Shown: piece by piece, positions 1-10,095 of the stretch
Layout: every line of letters begins with the position of its first letter
Position numbering within the stretch: position 1 is the first letter of the stretch
Assembly: GCA_905182295.1 (NCBI GenBank)
Contig: CAJJAZ010000003.1
Span: 124,001-188,000 of the forward strand
Direction: 5' to 3'
DNA from: an uncultured Flavobacteriaceae bacterium
GTDB lineage: Bacteria; Bacteroidota; Bacteroidia; Flavobacteriales; Flavobacteriaceae
Length of the DNA: 64,000 bases
Translations under genes and position numbers: made by a program
The notes under the pieces: model-generated
What the model was told of the DNA's origin: nothing
Database searches by the model: none
The model's input: the letters and a program-made list of their open reading frames with translations, nothing else

Positions 1-487
1 CAGCCATTTTCATGCCTTTGAATACCCTAGCTGGATAAGAAGCAGCACCAATAGATCCTGGTGCTCTTAACCTGTTGTGTTGTCCGTGAGTCGCTTGTCC
101 AACACCGGCAAAACCGTGTCTCTTAACAACCCCTTGAAAACCTTTACCTTTTGAGTTTGCAGCAATATCTACAAATTCACCTTCTACAAAAAGATCCACA
201 CCAATGGTGTCACCTAATTTGTAATCTCCTTCAAAATCTCGGAACTCAACAACTTTTCTTTTAGCAGAAACACCCGCTTTTTTAAAGTGACCTGCAGCCG
301 CTTTAGTGACGTGTTTCTCTGCCTTGTCATCGAAACCAAGTTGAAGGGCATTGTACCCGTCTACCTCTTCGGTTCTGACTTGGGTAACCGTACATGGGCC
401 AGTCTCAATAACGGTACATGGCATATTCTTTCCATTCTCGTCAAAAATACTGGTCATGCCAATCTTTCTTCCTATTAACCCAGACAT
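1..487 (-). CDS. rplC: 50S ribosomal protein L3, truncated by the window edge
   Basis: Large-subunit protein L3, an early assembly protein near the peptidyl-transferase centre. The minus-strand frame starts at the ATG at 487 ([20 protein letters not shown]) and stays open to base 2, giving 162 residues. The C-terminal part, about 40 residues by family length, lies outside the window. The conserved stretch [18 protein letters not shown], which contains the glutamine region methylated by PrmB in other bacteria, is visible near the cut end. It follows rpsJ in the usual str-S10 order, but a terminator hairpin at 541-572 separates them. rplC therefore probably has its own promoter and opens the S10 operon here. 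Confidence 0.97.
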   Translation of the reverse strand, partial: MSGLIGRKIGMTSIFDENGKNMPCTVIETGPCTVTQVRTEEVDGYNALQLGFDDKAEKHVTKAAAGHFKKAGVSAKRKVVEFRDFEGDYKLGDTIGVDLFVEGEFVDIAANSKGKGFQGVVKRHGFAGVGQATHGQHNRLRAPGSIGAASYPARVFKGMKMA

Positions 488-540
488 AATTATTAGTATT
501 TAATTAATTTATATTCAATCTATTTTTGGGACGCATCCCT

Positions 541-572
541 AAAAAAACAGGGTCAAAAATAATTCAACCCTG
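541..572 (-). terminator. Rho-independent terminator between rpsJ and rplC
   Basis: On the minus strand CAGGGT (572-567) pairs with ACCCTG (553-548) around a 13-nt loop, followed at once by seven T residues (547-541). This is a standard intrinsic terminator downstream of rpsJ. It would end or reduce transcription before rplC, splitting the str and S10 gene groups. Confidence 0.75.
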
Positions 573-659
573 ATTATTTTTTTCCGTTTTTCCTTTGCTC
601 GAAGCGCAGGACATGTAATGGAGATAAAATCTCCGTGTTATTGGCCGTTAGGCAATTTA

Positions 660-965
660 TCACACTTTAATCTCTACTTCTACTCCAGAAGGCAACTCTA
701 ATTTCATTAGAGCGTCAATGGTCTTAGAAGACGAAGAGTAAATATCAAGGAGTCTTTTGTAAGAACTCAATTGAAACTGCTCTCTAGATTTTTTATTCAC
801 GTGCGGGCTACGCAAAACTGTGAATATTTTCTTGTGAGTTGGCAAAGGTATTGGGCCAGTAACCACTGCGCCAGTAGTCTTTACCGTCTTTACAATCTTC
901 TCAGCAGACTTGTCTACCAAGTTAAAGTCGTAGGATTTAAGTTTAATTCTAATTTTTTGGCTCAT
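660..965 (-). CDS. rpsJ: 30S ribosomal protein S10
   Basis: Small-subunit protein S10, 101 residues, the normal length. It starts [20 protein letters not shown] and carries the conserved block [19 protein letters not shown] and the [10 protein letters not shown] segment of the 16S rRNA-binding loop. In other bacteria S10 also acts with NusB in antitermination. It lies 9 bp downstream of fusA and is the last gene of the str group before the hairpin at 541-572. The 94 bp between its stop and that hairpin also contain a short perfect stem (GGAGA/TCTCC, 620-634). Confidence 0.98.
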   Translation of the reverse strand: MSQKIRIKLKSYDFNLVDKSAEKIVKTVKTTGAVVTGPIPLPTHKKIFTVLRSPHVNKKSREQFQLSSYKRLLDIYSSSSKTIDALMKLELPSGVEVEIKV

Positions 966-974
966 CGTACTTAA

Positions 975-3101
975 TTATGCAGTTATACCTTTAGCTTTTT
1001 TGATTACTTCTTCTGAAATATTAGAAGGTGTCTCTTCGTAGTGGTCAAATTCCATAGTAGAAGTGGCTCTACCGGAAGACATAGTTCTAAGTGCAGTTAC
1101 ATAACCGAACATCTCAGAAAGCGGCACCGTGGCTTTAATCACCTTAGCCCCAGCCCTGTCGTCCATATTAGTCACCTGTCCTCTTCGTCTGTTTAAATCT
1201 CCTACAATGTCTCCCATGTTTATCTCAGGAGTCAATACTTCTAGTTTCATAATTGGCTCAAGAATTACTGCACGGGCTGCTTTAGCTGCCGCTTTATAAC
1301 CCATTTTAGCTGCCAATTCAAAAGATAGTGCATCTGAATCTACCGGGTGGAAAGATCCATCCTTGATAGTCACCTTCATGGAGTCCATTTCGAAACCAGC
1401 CAAAGGACCGTTTCTCATAGCTTCTTTAAAACCTTTTTCTACCGCAGGAATAAATTCCTTAGGAACATTACCTCCTTTAATTTTATTTTCAAATTCAAGA
1501 CCCGATTTACCTTCCGGTGCCGGCTCAATAGTAAACACAATATCTGCGAATTTACCGCGACCACCAGACTGCTTCTTGTAAACCTCTCTATGGTTTGCAG
1601 AAGCTGTAAATGCTTCTTTGTACTCTACTTGAGGTTGCCCTTGATTAACTTCTACCTTAAATTCTCTTTTTAAACGGTCACAAATAATATCTAAGTGCAA
1701 CTCACCCATTCCAGAGATAATCGTTTGGCCAGAAGCCTCATCTGTTTTCACTTGGAAGGTTGGATCTTCTTCAGCCAATTTAGCCAAAGCCATACCCAAT
1801 TTATCTACATCTGCTTTTGTCTTAGGCTCCACAGCAATACCAATAACTGGATCTGGGAAGTCCATACTCTCCAATACAATAGGAAATTTCTCAGCAGATA
1901 AGGTATCTCCTGTCTTAATATCTTTAAATCCAACCGCTGCTCCAATATCTCCTGCCTCAATAAAATCAATGGCATTTTGCTTATTGGCGTGCATTTGGTA
2001 AATTCTAGAAATACGCTCTTTGTTACCTGAACGGTTGTTCAATACATAAGAGCCCGCATCTAGTCTTCCAGAATACGCTCTAAAGAATGCCAAACGCCCT
2101 ACGAAAGGATCGGTAGCAATTTTAAAGGCTAAAGCAGCAAAAGGCTCCTTAACATCCGGTTTTCTTGTAATAGGCTGGTCATTGTCAGGATTTGTTCCTA
2201 CAATAGCCTCTTTATCTAAAGGAGAAGGCAAATACCTACAAACAGCATCTAACAAAAATTGAACCCCTTTATTTTTAAATGAAGAACCACAGATCATTGG
2301 GATAATACTCATATCCATTACTGCTGCTCTAAGGGCTGCATTCACTTCTTCTACTGTAATAGAATCTTCATCTTCGAAGAATTTCTCCATTAAAGTCTCA
2401 TCGTATTCTGCAACAGCTTCAATTAATTCTGCTCTGTATTGTTTTACTTCAGCAACCATATCCTCAGGAATAGGCACTTCATCAAAAGTAGCCCCCATAT
2501 TGTCTTCATGCCAGATAATAGCACGGTTGGTTACTAAATCTACTACACCTCTAAAGTCTGCCTCATCACCAATAGGTAATACAATAGGCACCGCATTAGA
2601 CTTTAACATCTCGCGAACTTGCTTACAAACCATTAGGAAATTAGATCCCTGACGGTCCATTTTATTCACAAATCCAATACGTGGCACTTTGTAATTGTCA
2701 GCCAAACGCCAGTTGGTCTCAGATTGAGGCTCAACACCGTCTACTGCAGAAAACAAAAACACCAAACCATCTAAGACACGCAAAGAACGGTTTACTTCTA
2801 CCGTGAAATCTACGTGACCTGGAGTGTCAATAATGTTAAAGTGATAAGGAAGTGTTTCTGGTAAAGTAGCGCCGTTTTCAGTAGGGAAATTCCATGAACA
2901 AGTGGTCGCAGCAGAAGTAATGGTAATACCACGCTCTTGCTCTTGCTCCATCCAGTCCATAGTAGCTGCACCATCGTGAACCTCACCAATTTTATGACTC
3001 ACCCCTGTGTAGTAAAGGATACGTTCAGTGGTGGTGGTTTTACCAGCGTCAATATGCGCTGCAATTCCAATATTTCTTGTATATTTTAAATCTCTTGCCA
3101 T
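975..3101 (-). CDS. fusA: Translation elongation factor G
   Basis: Ribosomal translocase GTPase, 708 residues. The G domain shows the P-loop [14 protein letters not shown], the switch I segment [12 protein letters not shown], the DTPGHVDFT motif and NKMDRQG. The C-terminal half carries domain IV/V sequences ([30 protein letters not shown]). A single complete copy sits in the usual place between rpsG and rpsJ, with 6 bp to rpsG. No tuf gene follows, so EF-Tu must be encoded elsewhere. The sequence matches bacterial EF-G1 rather than the mitochondrial-like or tetracycline-resistance paralogues. Confidence 0.98.
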   Translation of the reverse strand: MARDLKYTRNIGIAAHIDAGKTTTTERILYYTGVSHKIGEVHDGAATMDWMEQEQERGITITSAATTCSWNFPTENGATLPETLPYHFNIIDTPGHVDFTVEVNRSLRVLDGLVFLFSAVDGVEPQSETNWRLADNYKVPRIGFVNKMDRQGSNFLMVCKQVREMLKSNAVPIVLPIGDEADFRGVVDLVTNRAIIWHEDNMGATFDEVPIPEDMVAEVKQYRAELIEAVAEYDETLMEKFFEDEDSITVEEVNAALRAAVMDMSIIPMICGSSFKNKGVQFLLDAVCRYLPSPLDKEAIVGTNPDNDQPITRKPDVKEPFAALAFKIATDPFVGRLAFFRAYSGRLDAGSYVLNNRSGNKERISRIYQMHANKQNAIDFIEAGDIGAAVGFKDIKTGDTLSAEKFPIVLESMDFPDPVIGIAVEPKTKADVDKLGMALAKLAEEDPTFQVKTDEASGQTIISGMGELHLDIICDRLKREFKVEVNQGQPQVEYKEAFTASANHREVYKKQSGGRGKFADIVFTIEPAPEGKSGLEFENKIKGGNVPKEFIPAVEKGFKEAMRNGPLAGFEMDSMKVTIKDGSFHPVDSDALSFELAAKMGYKAAAKAARAVILEPIMKLEVLTPEINMGDIVGDLNRRRGQVTNMDDRAGAKVIKATVPLSEMFGYVTALRTMSSGRATSTMEFDHYEETPSNISEEVIKKAKGITA

Positions 3102-3107
3102 GCTTGA

Positions 3108-3584
3108 TTAGAATCTAAAGTGAGAGAATGCTTTATTGGCTTCTGCCATCTTATGGGTATCTGTACGTTTTTTAACAGCAGCACCTTCTTCTTTGGCAGC
3201 AGCTAAAATCTCAGACGCCAAACGTTGGGCCATTGATTTCTCGTTTCTTTTACGCGCATAGCTAATCATCCATTTAATGGCCGTAGAAATCTTACGGTCT
3301 GGACGAATTTGCATAGGTATTTGGAAAGTAGCTCCACCAACTCTTCTAGACCTTACCTCTACGTGAGGCATGATATTAGAAAGGGCGTCTTTCCACACTT
3401 CTAGTGCAGCTTTTTCTTCATCAGTCTTTTTTTCTTCTACAATCGCAATAGCGTCGTAAAATACTTTAAAGGCAATGGATTTTTTACCATCCCACATCAT
3501 CATATTGACGAAACGGGTTACCAACTGATCGTTAAATTTAGGATCCGGTAATAAAGGTCTTTTTTTGGCCTGTTTTTTTCTCAT
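3108..3584 (-). CDS. rpsG: 30S ribosomal protein S7
   Basis: Primary 16S rRNA-binding protein that organises the 30S head, 158 residues. It begins MRKKQAKKRPLLPDPKFND and contains the conserved VEVRSRRVGGATFQIP loop and the MISYARKRNEKSMAQRLASE helix. It is transcribed between rpsL (19 bp upstream) and fusA (6 bp downstream). In enterobacteria S7 autoregulates the str operon by binding its own mRNA; I did not identify such a site here. Confidence 0.98.
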   Translation of the reverse strand: MRKKQAKKRPLLPDPKFNDQLVTRFVNMMMWDGKKSIAFKVFYDAIAIVEEKKTDEEKAALEVWKDALSNIMPHVEVRSRRVGGATFQIPMQIRPDRKISTAIKWMISYARKRNEKSMAQRLASEILAAAKEEGAAVKKRTDTHKMAEANKAFSHFRF

Positions 3585-3603
3585 GATTTCTCTTTAAACT
3601 GTC

Positions 3604-3981
3604 TTACGCTTTCTTAGGTCTTTTCGCTCCGTATTTAGATCTACGTTGTGTTCTTCCTGCAACACCAGCGGTGTCTAAGGCGCCCCTTACAATGTGATAC
3701 CTAACTCCTGGCAAATCTTTAACCCTTCCGCCCCTTACTAATACTATCGAGTGCTCTTGTAAATTGTGACCCTCTCCAGGAATGTAAGCATTGACCTCTT
3801 TACCGTTCGTTAACCTTACCCTTGCTACTTTACGCATTGCAGAGTTTGGTTTCTTAGGTGTAGTGGTGTAAACACGCGTACATACCCCTCTTCTTTGAGG
3901 ACACGATTCCAAAGCAGCCGATTTACTCTTCTTAGTAATTGTGGCTCTTCCTGTTCGTACTAATTGTGAAATTGTTGGCAT
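3604..3981 (-). CDS. rpsL: 30S ribosomal protein S12
   Basis: Decoding-centre protein S12, 125 residues. It shows the hallmark segments [17 protein letters not shown] and [13 protein letters not shown]. The lysines associated with streptomycin resistance when mutated are wild type in both loops, and the aspartate usually beta-methylthiolated is present. It is the first gene of the str group. A canonical flavobacterial promoter lies about 45 bp upstream (4025-4054). Confidence 0.98.
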   Translation of the reverse strand: MPTISQLVRTGRATITKKSKSAALESCPQRRGVCTRVYTTTPKKPNSAMRKVARVRLTNGKEVNAYIPGEGHNLQEHSIVLVRGGRVKDLPGVRYHIVRGALDTAGVAGRTQRRSKYGAKRPKKA

Positions 3982-4024
3982 ATATAATGTATATAAATAA
4001 CTATTACCCCTTTTTAAGGGCTGG

Positions 4025-4054
4025 CAAATGTAGGAATTAATTATTGATAATCAA
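4025..4054 (-). promoter_or_regulatory. Promoter of the rpsL-rpsG-fusA-rpsJ operon
   Basis: On the minus strand TTG (4054-4052) is followed after 19 bp by TACATTTG (4032-4025), an exact match to the Bacteroidota -33 TTG / -7 TAnnTTTG promoter. Predicted transcription begins near 4018, giving a leader of about 37 nt before the rpsL ATG. Confidence 0.75.
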
Positions 4055-4265
4055 ATGGCGCTTTAAAAAAATTTTATTTTTTTTATCAAAATCAATGATT
4101 TATAATTTTCATAAACATTTGTAAATTTCAATAGTTTATATAATATAGTATATATAATAAGGTATAAAATAAAATAGGCCTCCGGCCGATGCACTTAAGA
4201 TTAATAATTAAAATAAAATGTCAAATTCAATAAAATAAAGTAATTTTATGCTACAAAAAAATAAG

Positions 4266-5012
4266 ATGAAAACAAATCAATTACACTACCTAATCATCAT
4301 ACTTTTAACAAGTAGCTTAGGCATAAACGCACAATCTTTAAACGGCACAACAACTGGTCCGGCATCTCAAGGTCTTGCTTGGGGACAAACAGATTCAGAT
4401 GCGATTAACTTTTTCAACAACCTTACCAGTAGACCAAAAAAAATGCTTACCGCTAAAGACATTAAAGGAACCCCATATTTTGCGGAAGAATTCAAACTAG
4501 CCAAAGTGTATTACGGAGGAAGATTCGAAGAAGGAAAACAAATCTACATAAGACACAACGCTTATTCAGATGAACTAGAGATGGCCACCACACCATACCA
4601 GTATGCTTCTGAACAGATTCTTTTAAAAACAAAAGGCGTATTTTGTGAGTTAGAGGGAGTAACTTACAAATTATTGCCTTTCATAAACAAATCAAGTGGA
4701 AATCCAGAAATAGGCTACTTACAAACAGTATTCGAAGGAGACAAATACAATGTTTACTTAAACCAAACAAAGGTGTTCATGAAGCAACAACCTGCAAGAA
4801 CCTCCCTAGAAAGATCTTTTCCTCCAAGATTTGTAGACAGTCAGGTGTTTTATTTATCCAAAGAAGGAGAAACCCCTAAATATCTTAACACCTCTAAAAG
4901 AAGTTTAAAAAAATTATTTAAAAATAAGAGCGAAGCAAAAGAATTGTTGAAAATGAAAGGAAATGACATAGAGACTCTCAAAGCCGTATTCACCACCCTA
5001 GAAAAAGAATAA
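4266..5012 (+). CDS. Uncharacterised secreted protein
   Basis: I do not recognise a named family. The frame opens at an ATG at 4248, but the next ATG at 4266 gives a textbook signal peptide (MKTNQLHYLIIILLTSSLG, cleavage after INA), so 4266 is preferred. The mature protein is about 225 residues, charged and without membrane segments. It contains the pattern KDIKGTPYFAEEF, then GKQIYIRHNAYSDELEM. From memory, that layout is common among unstudied secreted Bacteroidota proteins. The lysine-rich C-terminus (SKRSLKKLFKNKSEAKELL) looks helical. The gene stands alone: it diverges from rpsL and ends in its own terminator at 5039-5064. A periplasmic or surface location is likely; the function is unknown. 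Confidence 0.8.
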   Translation: MKTNQLHYLIIILLTSSLGINAQSLNGTTTGPASQGLAWGQTDSDAINFFNNLTSRPKKMLTAKDIKGTPYFAEEFKLAKVYYGGRFEEGKQIYIRHNAYSDELEMATTPYQYASEQILLKTKGVFCELEGVTYKLLPFINKSSGNPEIGYLQTVFEGDKYNVYLNQTKVFMKQQPARTSLERSFPPRFVDSQVFYLSKEGETPKYLNTSKRSLKKLFKNKSEAKELLKMKGNDIETLKAVFTTLEKE

Positions 5013-5038
5013 AAAAAATTATATTATTTTAAAAAAAA

Positions 5039-5064
5039 GCCCTGCTAGTATGCATGGCTTTTTT
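5039..5064 (+). terminator. Terminator after the secreted protein gene
   Basis: The stem AGCC-TGC / GCA-GGCT has one mismatch and a 6-nt loop. It is preceded by a run of A and followed by six T (5059-5064). It ends the 4266-5012 transcript and isolates the susC promoter. Confidence 0.7.
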
Positions 5065-5213
5065 CTTTGTGAAAAATTAACATCTAACAAATGAATATAA
5101 GTCAATGAAAACAATATTTTGTTCTATAATTATTAATGTACTTATTAAAATGATACGATTTAATGAAAATTAACCCTAAATAATTAGTTTAGTTAACATT
5201 AAATTAAGATTTT

Positions 5214-5221
5214 TACATTTG
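5214..5221 (+). promoter_or_regulatory. Candidate -7 element for the SusC operon
   Basis: TACATTTG matches TAnnTTTG exactly, 20 bp before the SusC ATG. No TTG is found at the expected -33 distance, so the upstream element is degenerate or an activator is needed. Confidence 0.55.
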
Positions 5222-5241
5222 CTAATTCAAATCAACTAACA

Positions 5242-8200
5242 ATGAAAACAAAACTAAATGGATTTTTAACACTAGCCTTAGTGTTTGCTGTGCAGCTTCT
5301 GTTCGCACAAGAAAAGACAATTTCAGGTACGGTTTCTGACGGGGACGGAATTCCTCTTCCAGGTGCCACTGTGATTGTTCAAGGTACAACGAATGGTGTT
5401 TCCACAGATTTTGATGGAAACTATACCATCTTTGCAAATGAGGGAGAAACCCTTTCTTACAGCTTTATTGGATATGTGTCCAAAACAGTTGTAGTAGGAG
5501 CTTCTAATACTATTAATGTAATCCTAGACACTGATTCTCAGCAACTAGATGAGGTTATTGTTACTTCTCTAGGTATAAAACGTGAGAAAAAAGCATTAGG
5601 TTATGCCGTATCTGAGGTAGACCAATCTCAATTGGAGTCACGTGCAGACGGAGACATAGGTAGGGTGCTTGCTGGTAAAGCTTCTGGGGTGAACATCACC
5701 AACCAGTCAGGTTTATCAGGTTCAGGTACTTCGATTATGATTCGTGGTATGAACTCTTTTTCTCAAGGAAACCAACCATTGTTTATTGTAGATGGAATAC
5801 CTTTCTCTACAGAAACCAATGCCCAAGGAAACTTCGTAGATGGTAACAACGGTTCTTCTCGTTTCGTAGATATTGACCCTAACAATATTGCAAGTGTAAG
5901 TGTTTTAAAAGGCCTTGCAGCTTCTACCTTATACGGAACTCAAGGTAGAAACGGGGTTATCTTAATCACCACCAAAGCGGGTAAAGCTGGTGCAGGTGGG
6001 CCAAGAAAAACTGAAATTACTGTAAATTCATCTGTATTTGTTAATGAAATGGCTTCTATGCCAGAATATCAAAATGATTACGGTGGAGGTTTTGACCAAA
6101 ACTTCGGATGGTTCTTTTCTAACTGGGGCCCTTCTTTTAGACAAGAAGGTGTTGACGGTTGGGGTAACCAATCTGCTATTAACGGAACAACTTCAGGAAC
6201 ACCAGGTTTCTTAAGACACCCTTTCACAACAGCTTCTTCAGCTACAGGAATACCTGCAGTTTTAGATGCTTTAGGTATTGCATCAGACGCAATAAAAGAA
6301 TGGAAGCCTTACACATCAGTAGAGGATTTCTTCAACAAAGGACAAGTAACTAACCACAACTTAAACATAAGAGGTGCTAGTTCTGATGGTTCAGTTTCTT
6401 ACAACGTAAACTATGGTAATTTAACTGACGAAGGATTTACACCCGGAAACAAATTAAGTAGAAACACTTTAAGTTTTGGTGGTAACGCAAAATTGAGCAA
6501 CAAATTCTCAGTAAACGGAACGCTTAACTATACCGGTACAAAATTTAGATCTCCTCCAGTTGCTGCAGGTTACGGATCAAATGTAGGTGGTGATGGTGCT
6601 TCAATTTTTGCCAACGTTTTCTATACGCCTAGATCAGTAGATTTAATGGGAGAACCATTTCAAAATCCAGTAACAGGTGAGTCTATCTATTACAGACAGA
6701 ATAACTCAATTCAAAATCCATTATGGACCGTAGCTAATGCTGCTAATATCCAAAAAGTAAATAGGGTATTTGGAGGAGCTTCTTTGAACTATGAAATAAG
6801 CGACAACTTAAATGCTTCTTACCGTTATGGTATTGACGTATACAACGAAAACAATGTGAATTACTCTAACAAAGGCGGTAAGACAGGTTCTGTATCTACC
6901 CGAAATGGTGTATATGACACATGGAATAACGTAAAAACCATTTTTGACCACAATTTGGCTATTAATGGTGATTACAGATTAAATGACGACATGGGTCTTA
7001 CGTTCACTTTAGGAGCTACTTCTAGATCAGATACTTATGACAGAAACGGTGTTGCTTCTACAGGTCAACAAGTATTTGGTGTGTTAAGACACTTTAATTT
7101 TGAGCTACAAGATGAGATTCAATATTTTGAAAAAAGAAATATCGTAGGTCTTTACGGTCAAGCAGCCTTGGATTACAAGAGCATGGCTTACTTAACTGTT
7201 GCAGCAAGAAAAGACTGGGTGTCTAACCTAGCTACTGAAAACAACTCTATTACGTATCCATCTGCAAGTGTTTCTTTTATTCCTACAACAGCATTTGAAG
7301 GATTAAAGTCAGATATGGTGAATTACTTAAAACTTAGAGCTGGTTACGGTACCTCTGCCAACTTCCCAAATCAATACCCAATTGCATCTGTTTTGAGTTT
7401 AAATACACAAAGTTTTCAAGATCAATCAGGTAATATGGTCATCTCTAATACATCTGGATCTCAGTTAGGAAATCCTAATCTAAAGCCAGAATTAATTGGG
7501 GAATTAGAATTCGGTCTTGAAGGTAGGTTTTTTAACAACAAATTATCTGCGGACATATCTCTTTACAATAAAACCACAAAAGACTTGATTATTTCAAGAC
7601 CATTAGATCCTTCTACGGGATATACTCAAACACAAACCAACATTGGTGAAATTGAGAACAAAGGTGTAGAGATTGATTTAGGAATGGACTGGTTTGACAA
7701 TCCAAACGGACTAACCTGGAATACATTTGTAAACTGGACCACAAATGAAGCTGTAGTCGTTGACTTAGGCCAAGATACAGAAGAAATTATATTTGGTGGT
7801 TTCTCAGACAGAGGTAACTTAGCTAGAGTTGGTGAAAACCTGGGAACTATCGTAGGTTCTGCCATAGCTAGAGATGACAATGGAAACTTCTTAGTAAATT
7901 CTCAAGGTAGTTATGTAGAAGACAATGGAATTAACATTATTGGTGATGCAAATCCAGATTGGATGATGAACATCAGTAACACAGTTGCATACAAAAACTT
8001 CTCAATGAGCTTCTTAGTAAACCATGTGCATGGGGGAGATATATTCACTTACTCAGTAGCAACTTTACTTGGTAGAGGGGTATTAAAAGAGACGGCAGAA
8101 AGAGCAAATTCGTTTATTTTACCTGGGGTACAGGCAGACGGAACACCAAACACTGTTCAGATCAACAACTCAACATACTATTTCTCTAACGTACTTTACG

Positions 8201-8481
8201 GACCGGATGAAATGTTAGTTTACGATGCATCTGTATGGAGATTGGCAGAGGTTTCTTTGACTTACAAATTACCTAAAAGCTTATTAGACAAAACTCCTTT
8301 TGGAAGTATTGACTTAACTGCTTCAGGATTTAACCTTTGGTATGACGCATACAATACTCCAGAAGGAGCAAACTTTGATCCAAACATCGCCGGTACAGGT
8401 GTTGGAAACGGTAGAGGTTTTGATTACCTAAATGGACCAAGTGCCAAGAGATATGGTGTGAGTCTTAAATTGACGTTCTAA
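5242..8481 (+). CDS. SusC/RagA-type TonB-dependent outer-membrane transporter
   Basis: Outer-membrane import channel, 1079 residues. A signal peptide (MKTKLNGFLTLALVFAVQLLFAQ) is followed by a carboxypeptidase-regulatory-like domain, about residues 24-100 (ISGTVSDGDGIPLPGATV). Then come the TonB-box region LDEVIVTSLGIKRE, the plug domain, about 115-245 (IRGMNSF, FIVDGIPF, VLKGLAASTLYG), and a long beta-barrel ending in a terminal aromatic (VSLKLTF). It works with the SusD-like lipoprotein encoded 19 bp downstream, which caps the pore. The substrate cannot be read from the sequence. No glycoside hydrolase or protease gene is linked, so sugar is not favoured over peptide or another ligand. Confidence 0.95.
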   Translation: MKTKLNGFLTLALVFAVQLLFAQEKTISGTVSDGDGIPLPGATVIVQGTTNGVSTDFDGNYTIFANEGETLSYSFIGYVSKTVVVGASNTINVILDTDSQQLDEVIVTSLGIKREKKALGYAVSEVDQSQLESRADGDIGRVLAGKASGVNITNQSGLSGSGTSIMIRGMNSFSQGNQPLFIVDGIPFSTETNAQGNFVDGNNGSSRFVDIDPNNIASVSVLKGLAASTLYGTQGRNGVILITTKAGKAGAGGPRKTEITVNSSVFVNEMASMPEYQNDYGGGFDQNFGWFFSNWGPSFRQEGVDGWGNQSAINGTTSGTPGFLRHPFTTASSATGIPAVLDALGIASDAIKEWKPYTSVEDFFNKGQVTNHNLNIRGASSDGSVSYNVNYGNLTDEGFTPGNKLSRNTLSFGGNAKLSNKFSVNGTLNYTGTKFRSPPVAAGYGSNVGGDGASIFANVFYTPRSVDLMGEPFQNPVTGESIYYRQNNSIQNPLWTVANAANIQKVNRVFGGASLNYEISDNLNASYRYGIDVYNENNVNYSNKGGKTGSVSTRNGVYDTWNNVKTIFDHNLAINGDYRLNDDMGLTFTLGATSRSDTYDRNGVASTGQQVFGVLRHFNFELQDEIQYFEKRNIVGLYGQAALDYKSMAYLTVAARKDWVSNLATENNSITYPSASVSFIPTTAFEGLKSDMVNYLKLRAGYGTSANFPNQYPIASVLSLNTQSFQDQSGNMVISNTSGSQLGNPNLKPELIGELEFGLEGRFFNNKLSADISLYNKTTKDLIISRPLDPSTGYTQTQTNIGEIENKGVEIDLGMDWFDNPNGLTWNTFVNWTTNEAVVVDLGQDTEEIIFGGFSDRGNLARVGENLGTIVGSAIARDDNGNFLVNSQGSYVEDNGINIIGDANPDWMMNISNTVAYKNFSMSFLVNHVHGGDIFTYSVATLLGRGVLKETAERANSFILPGVQADGTPNTVQINNSTYYFSNVLYGPDEMLVYDASVWRLAEVSLTYKLPKSLLDKTPFGSIDLTASGFNLWYDAYNTPEGANFDPNIAGTGVGNGRGFDYLNGPSAKRYGVSLKLTF

Positions 8482-8500
8482 TAAATAAAAAAAATATATC

Positions 8501-10087
8501 ATGAAAATAAACAAAATAATAGCCGTTATTATGATTGGTTTGGTTTCATTCACTTCATGTGAGACAATGGAACTAGAACTGATAGATAACCCAAACGCAC
8601 TGAGCCCTGCTCAGGCAGACGCTACATTTTTTATTAATAGTGTCCAGGTAGATTTTGCTTTCTGGGTAAACACTATGGGAAGTAGAAGTGCTGCATTAAC
8701 AAGAATCAATCAATTATCTGGTAGAAACTATGCGCAAGTTTGGGCACCGTCTTCATTTGACGGAGTATGGAGAAACGCTTACCAAGGTATGATGGAAGAC
8801 ATTCGTCTTATGAACATCTTAGCAGATGAAGCTGGACTAACTACCCACAAAGGAATGGGTCAAGTTTTAAAGGCCTACACGCTAATTACTTTAGTAGACC
8901 ATTTTGGAAATGTACCTTACACTGAAGCACTCTTAGGGGCAGACAACTTGGCTCCAATTGCAGACAATGGGGACACTGTATATGCAGCTGCTTTAGAAAT
9001 GTTAGACAGTGCCATTACTAACTTTAGTGCTGGAGGTCCAAAACCATCTGTAGATTTCTTTTACAGTGGAGACACTGCTAAATGGATAAAAGCAGCGAAC
9101 TCAATCAAAAAGAAAATTCATTATACTACCGGAAATGCTAGTGCATTTAGCGCTATAACAGATTATATTAAGACTGAAGCAGATGATTTTCAGTTTCAAT
9201 GGGGTTCTAACGAGGTTCAGCCAGATACAAGACACCCATCGTACAGATCATCTTATACTTCCACAGGTGGAGGGACTTATATGTCTAACTGGTTAATGAA
9301 CACAATGGCAGTAGGTCATGGTTCTACTAAAGACCCTAGAATGGCATACTATTTCTACAGACAAGTATCTGCAACACCAGGTTTTGGTGGAGCAGCGGCT
9401 AACGAAGAAACATTAGAATGTGGTTTACAAACTGCACCTTTTCACTATTTAGCTAGTAATGAGACTTTCTGTGGATTAAGCGATGGATACTGGGGTAGAG
9501 ACCATGGTAACAGTGACGGTATTCCACCAGATGGGTTCTTAAGAACACTTCACGGGGTATACCCTGCTGCAGGCGCATTTGATGACAGAAGCTTTAAAGG
9601 AAAAGTAAATGGAGATGGCCTTGGAGGAAAAGGTATTACTCCGGTAATGTTGTCTTCTTGGATGGACTTTATGAACGCTTATATGAATCCATCTGATATG
9701 AAAGCGTCTACGCTTGCTGGTGTTAAAAAGTCTATTGAAAAAGCAGACTCTTTAGGAGGGACTCCATTAGATGCTGCAACAGTGACTGACTATGTAGCAC
9801 TTGTAGAAACAGATTATGATGCAGCTTCTGCTGCTGAAAAAGCAAACATCTGGGCGCAACAGTATTGGATCTCTATGTGGGGTAACGGAATAGACGCTTA
9901 CAATACTTACAGAAAAACAGGTTTACCAACGAACCTGCAGCAAAATATTGAACCAGAACCAGGGACTTTCCCTCAGTTAATGTACTATCCTGCTAACTAT
10001 ACGAATACAAACGCAAACGTAACGCAGAGAAATGACCTTTCTGAGCGTCCATTCTGGAATACTAATGGTCCTTCTAACCTTAAATAA
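8501..10087 (+). CDS. SusD/RagB-family substrate-binding outer-membrane lipoprotein
   Basis: Surface lipoprotein, 528 residues, partner of the preceding SusC protein. A short signal sequence ends in a lipobox (GLVSFTSCE), with the lipidated cysteine near residue 20. The N-terminal part (NPNALSPAQADATFFINSVQVDF), the GMMEDIRLMNILADEAG helix and the KAYTLITLVDHFGNVPYTEA segment are typical of the TPR-like SusD fold. The C-terminal QYWISMWGNGIDAYNTYRKTG and MYYPANYTNTNANV are typical of the SusD-like subgroup that accompanies SusC proteins outside classic polysaccharide loci. The gene is 8 bp upstream of the third operon gene. Confidence 0.93.
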   Translation: MKINKIIAVIMIGLVSFTSCETMELELIDNPNALSPAQADATFFINSVQVDFAFWVNTMGSRSAALTRINQLSGRNYAQVWAPSSFDGVWRNAYQGMMEDIRLMNILADEAGLTTHKGMGQVLKAYTLITLVDHFGNVPYTEALLGADNLAPIADNGDTVYAAALEMLDSAITNFSAGGPKPSVDFFYSGDTAKWIKAANSIKKKIHYTTGNASAFSAITDYIKTEADDFQFQWGSNEVQPDTRHPSYRSSYTSTGGGTYMSNWLMNTMAVGHGSTKDPRMAYYFYRQVSATPGFGGAAANEETLECGLQTAPFHYLASNETFCGLSDGYWGRDHGNSDGIPPDGFLRTLHGVYPAAGAFDDRSFKGKVNGDGLGGKGITPVMLSSWMDFMNAYMNPSDMKASTLAGVKKSIEKADSLGGTPLDAATVTDYVALVETDYDAASAAEKANIWAQQYWISMWGNGIDAYNTYRKTGLPTNLQQNIEPEPGTFPQLMYYPANYTNTNANVTQRNDLSERPFWNTNGPSNLK

Positions 10088-10095
10088 AAAATATC

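Noticed and set aside
4177-4187. GC-rich stem GGCC-TCC-GGCC upstream of the secreted protein gene
   Set aside because: Only four base pairs in AT-rich surroundings, no T-run and no link to a regulatory signal.
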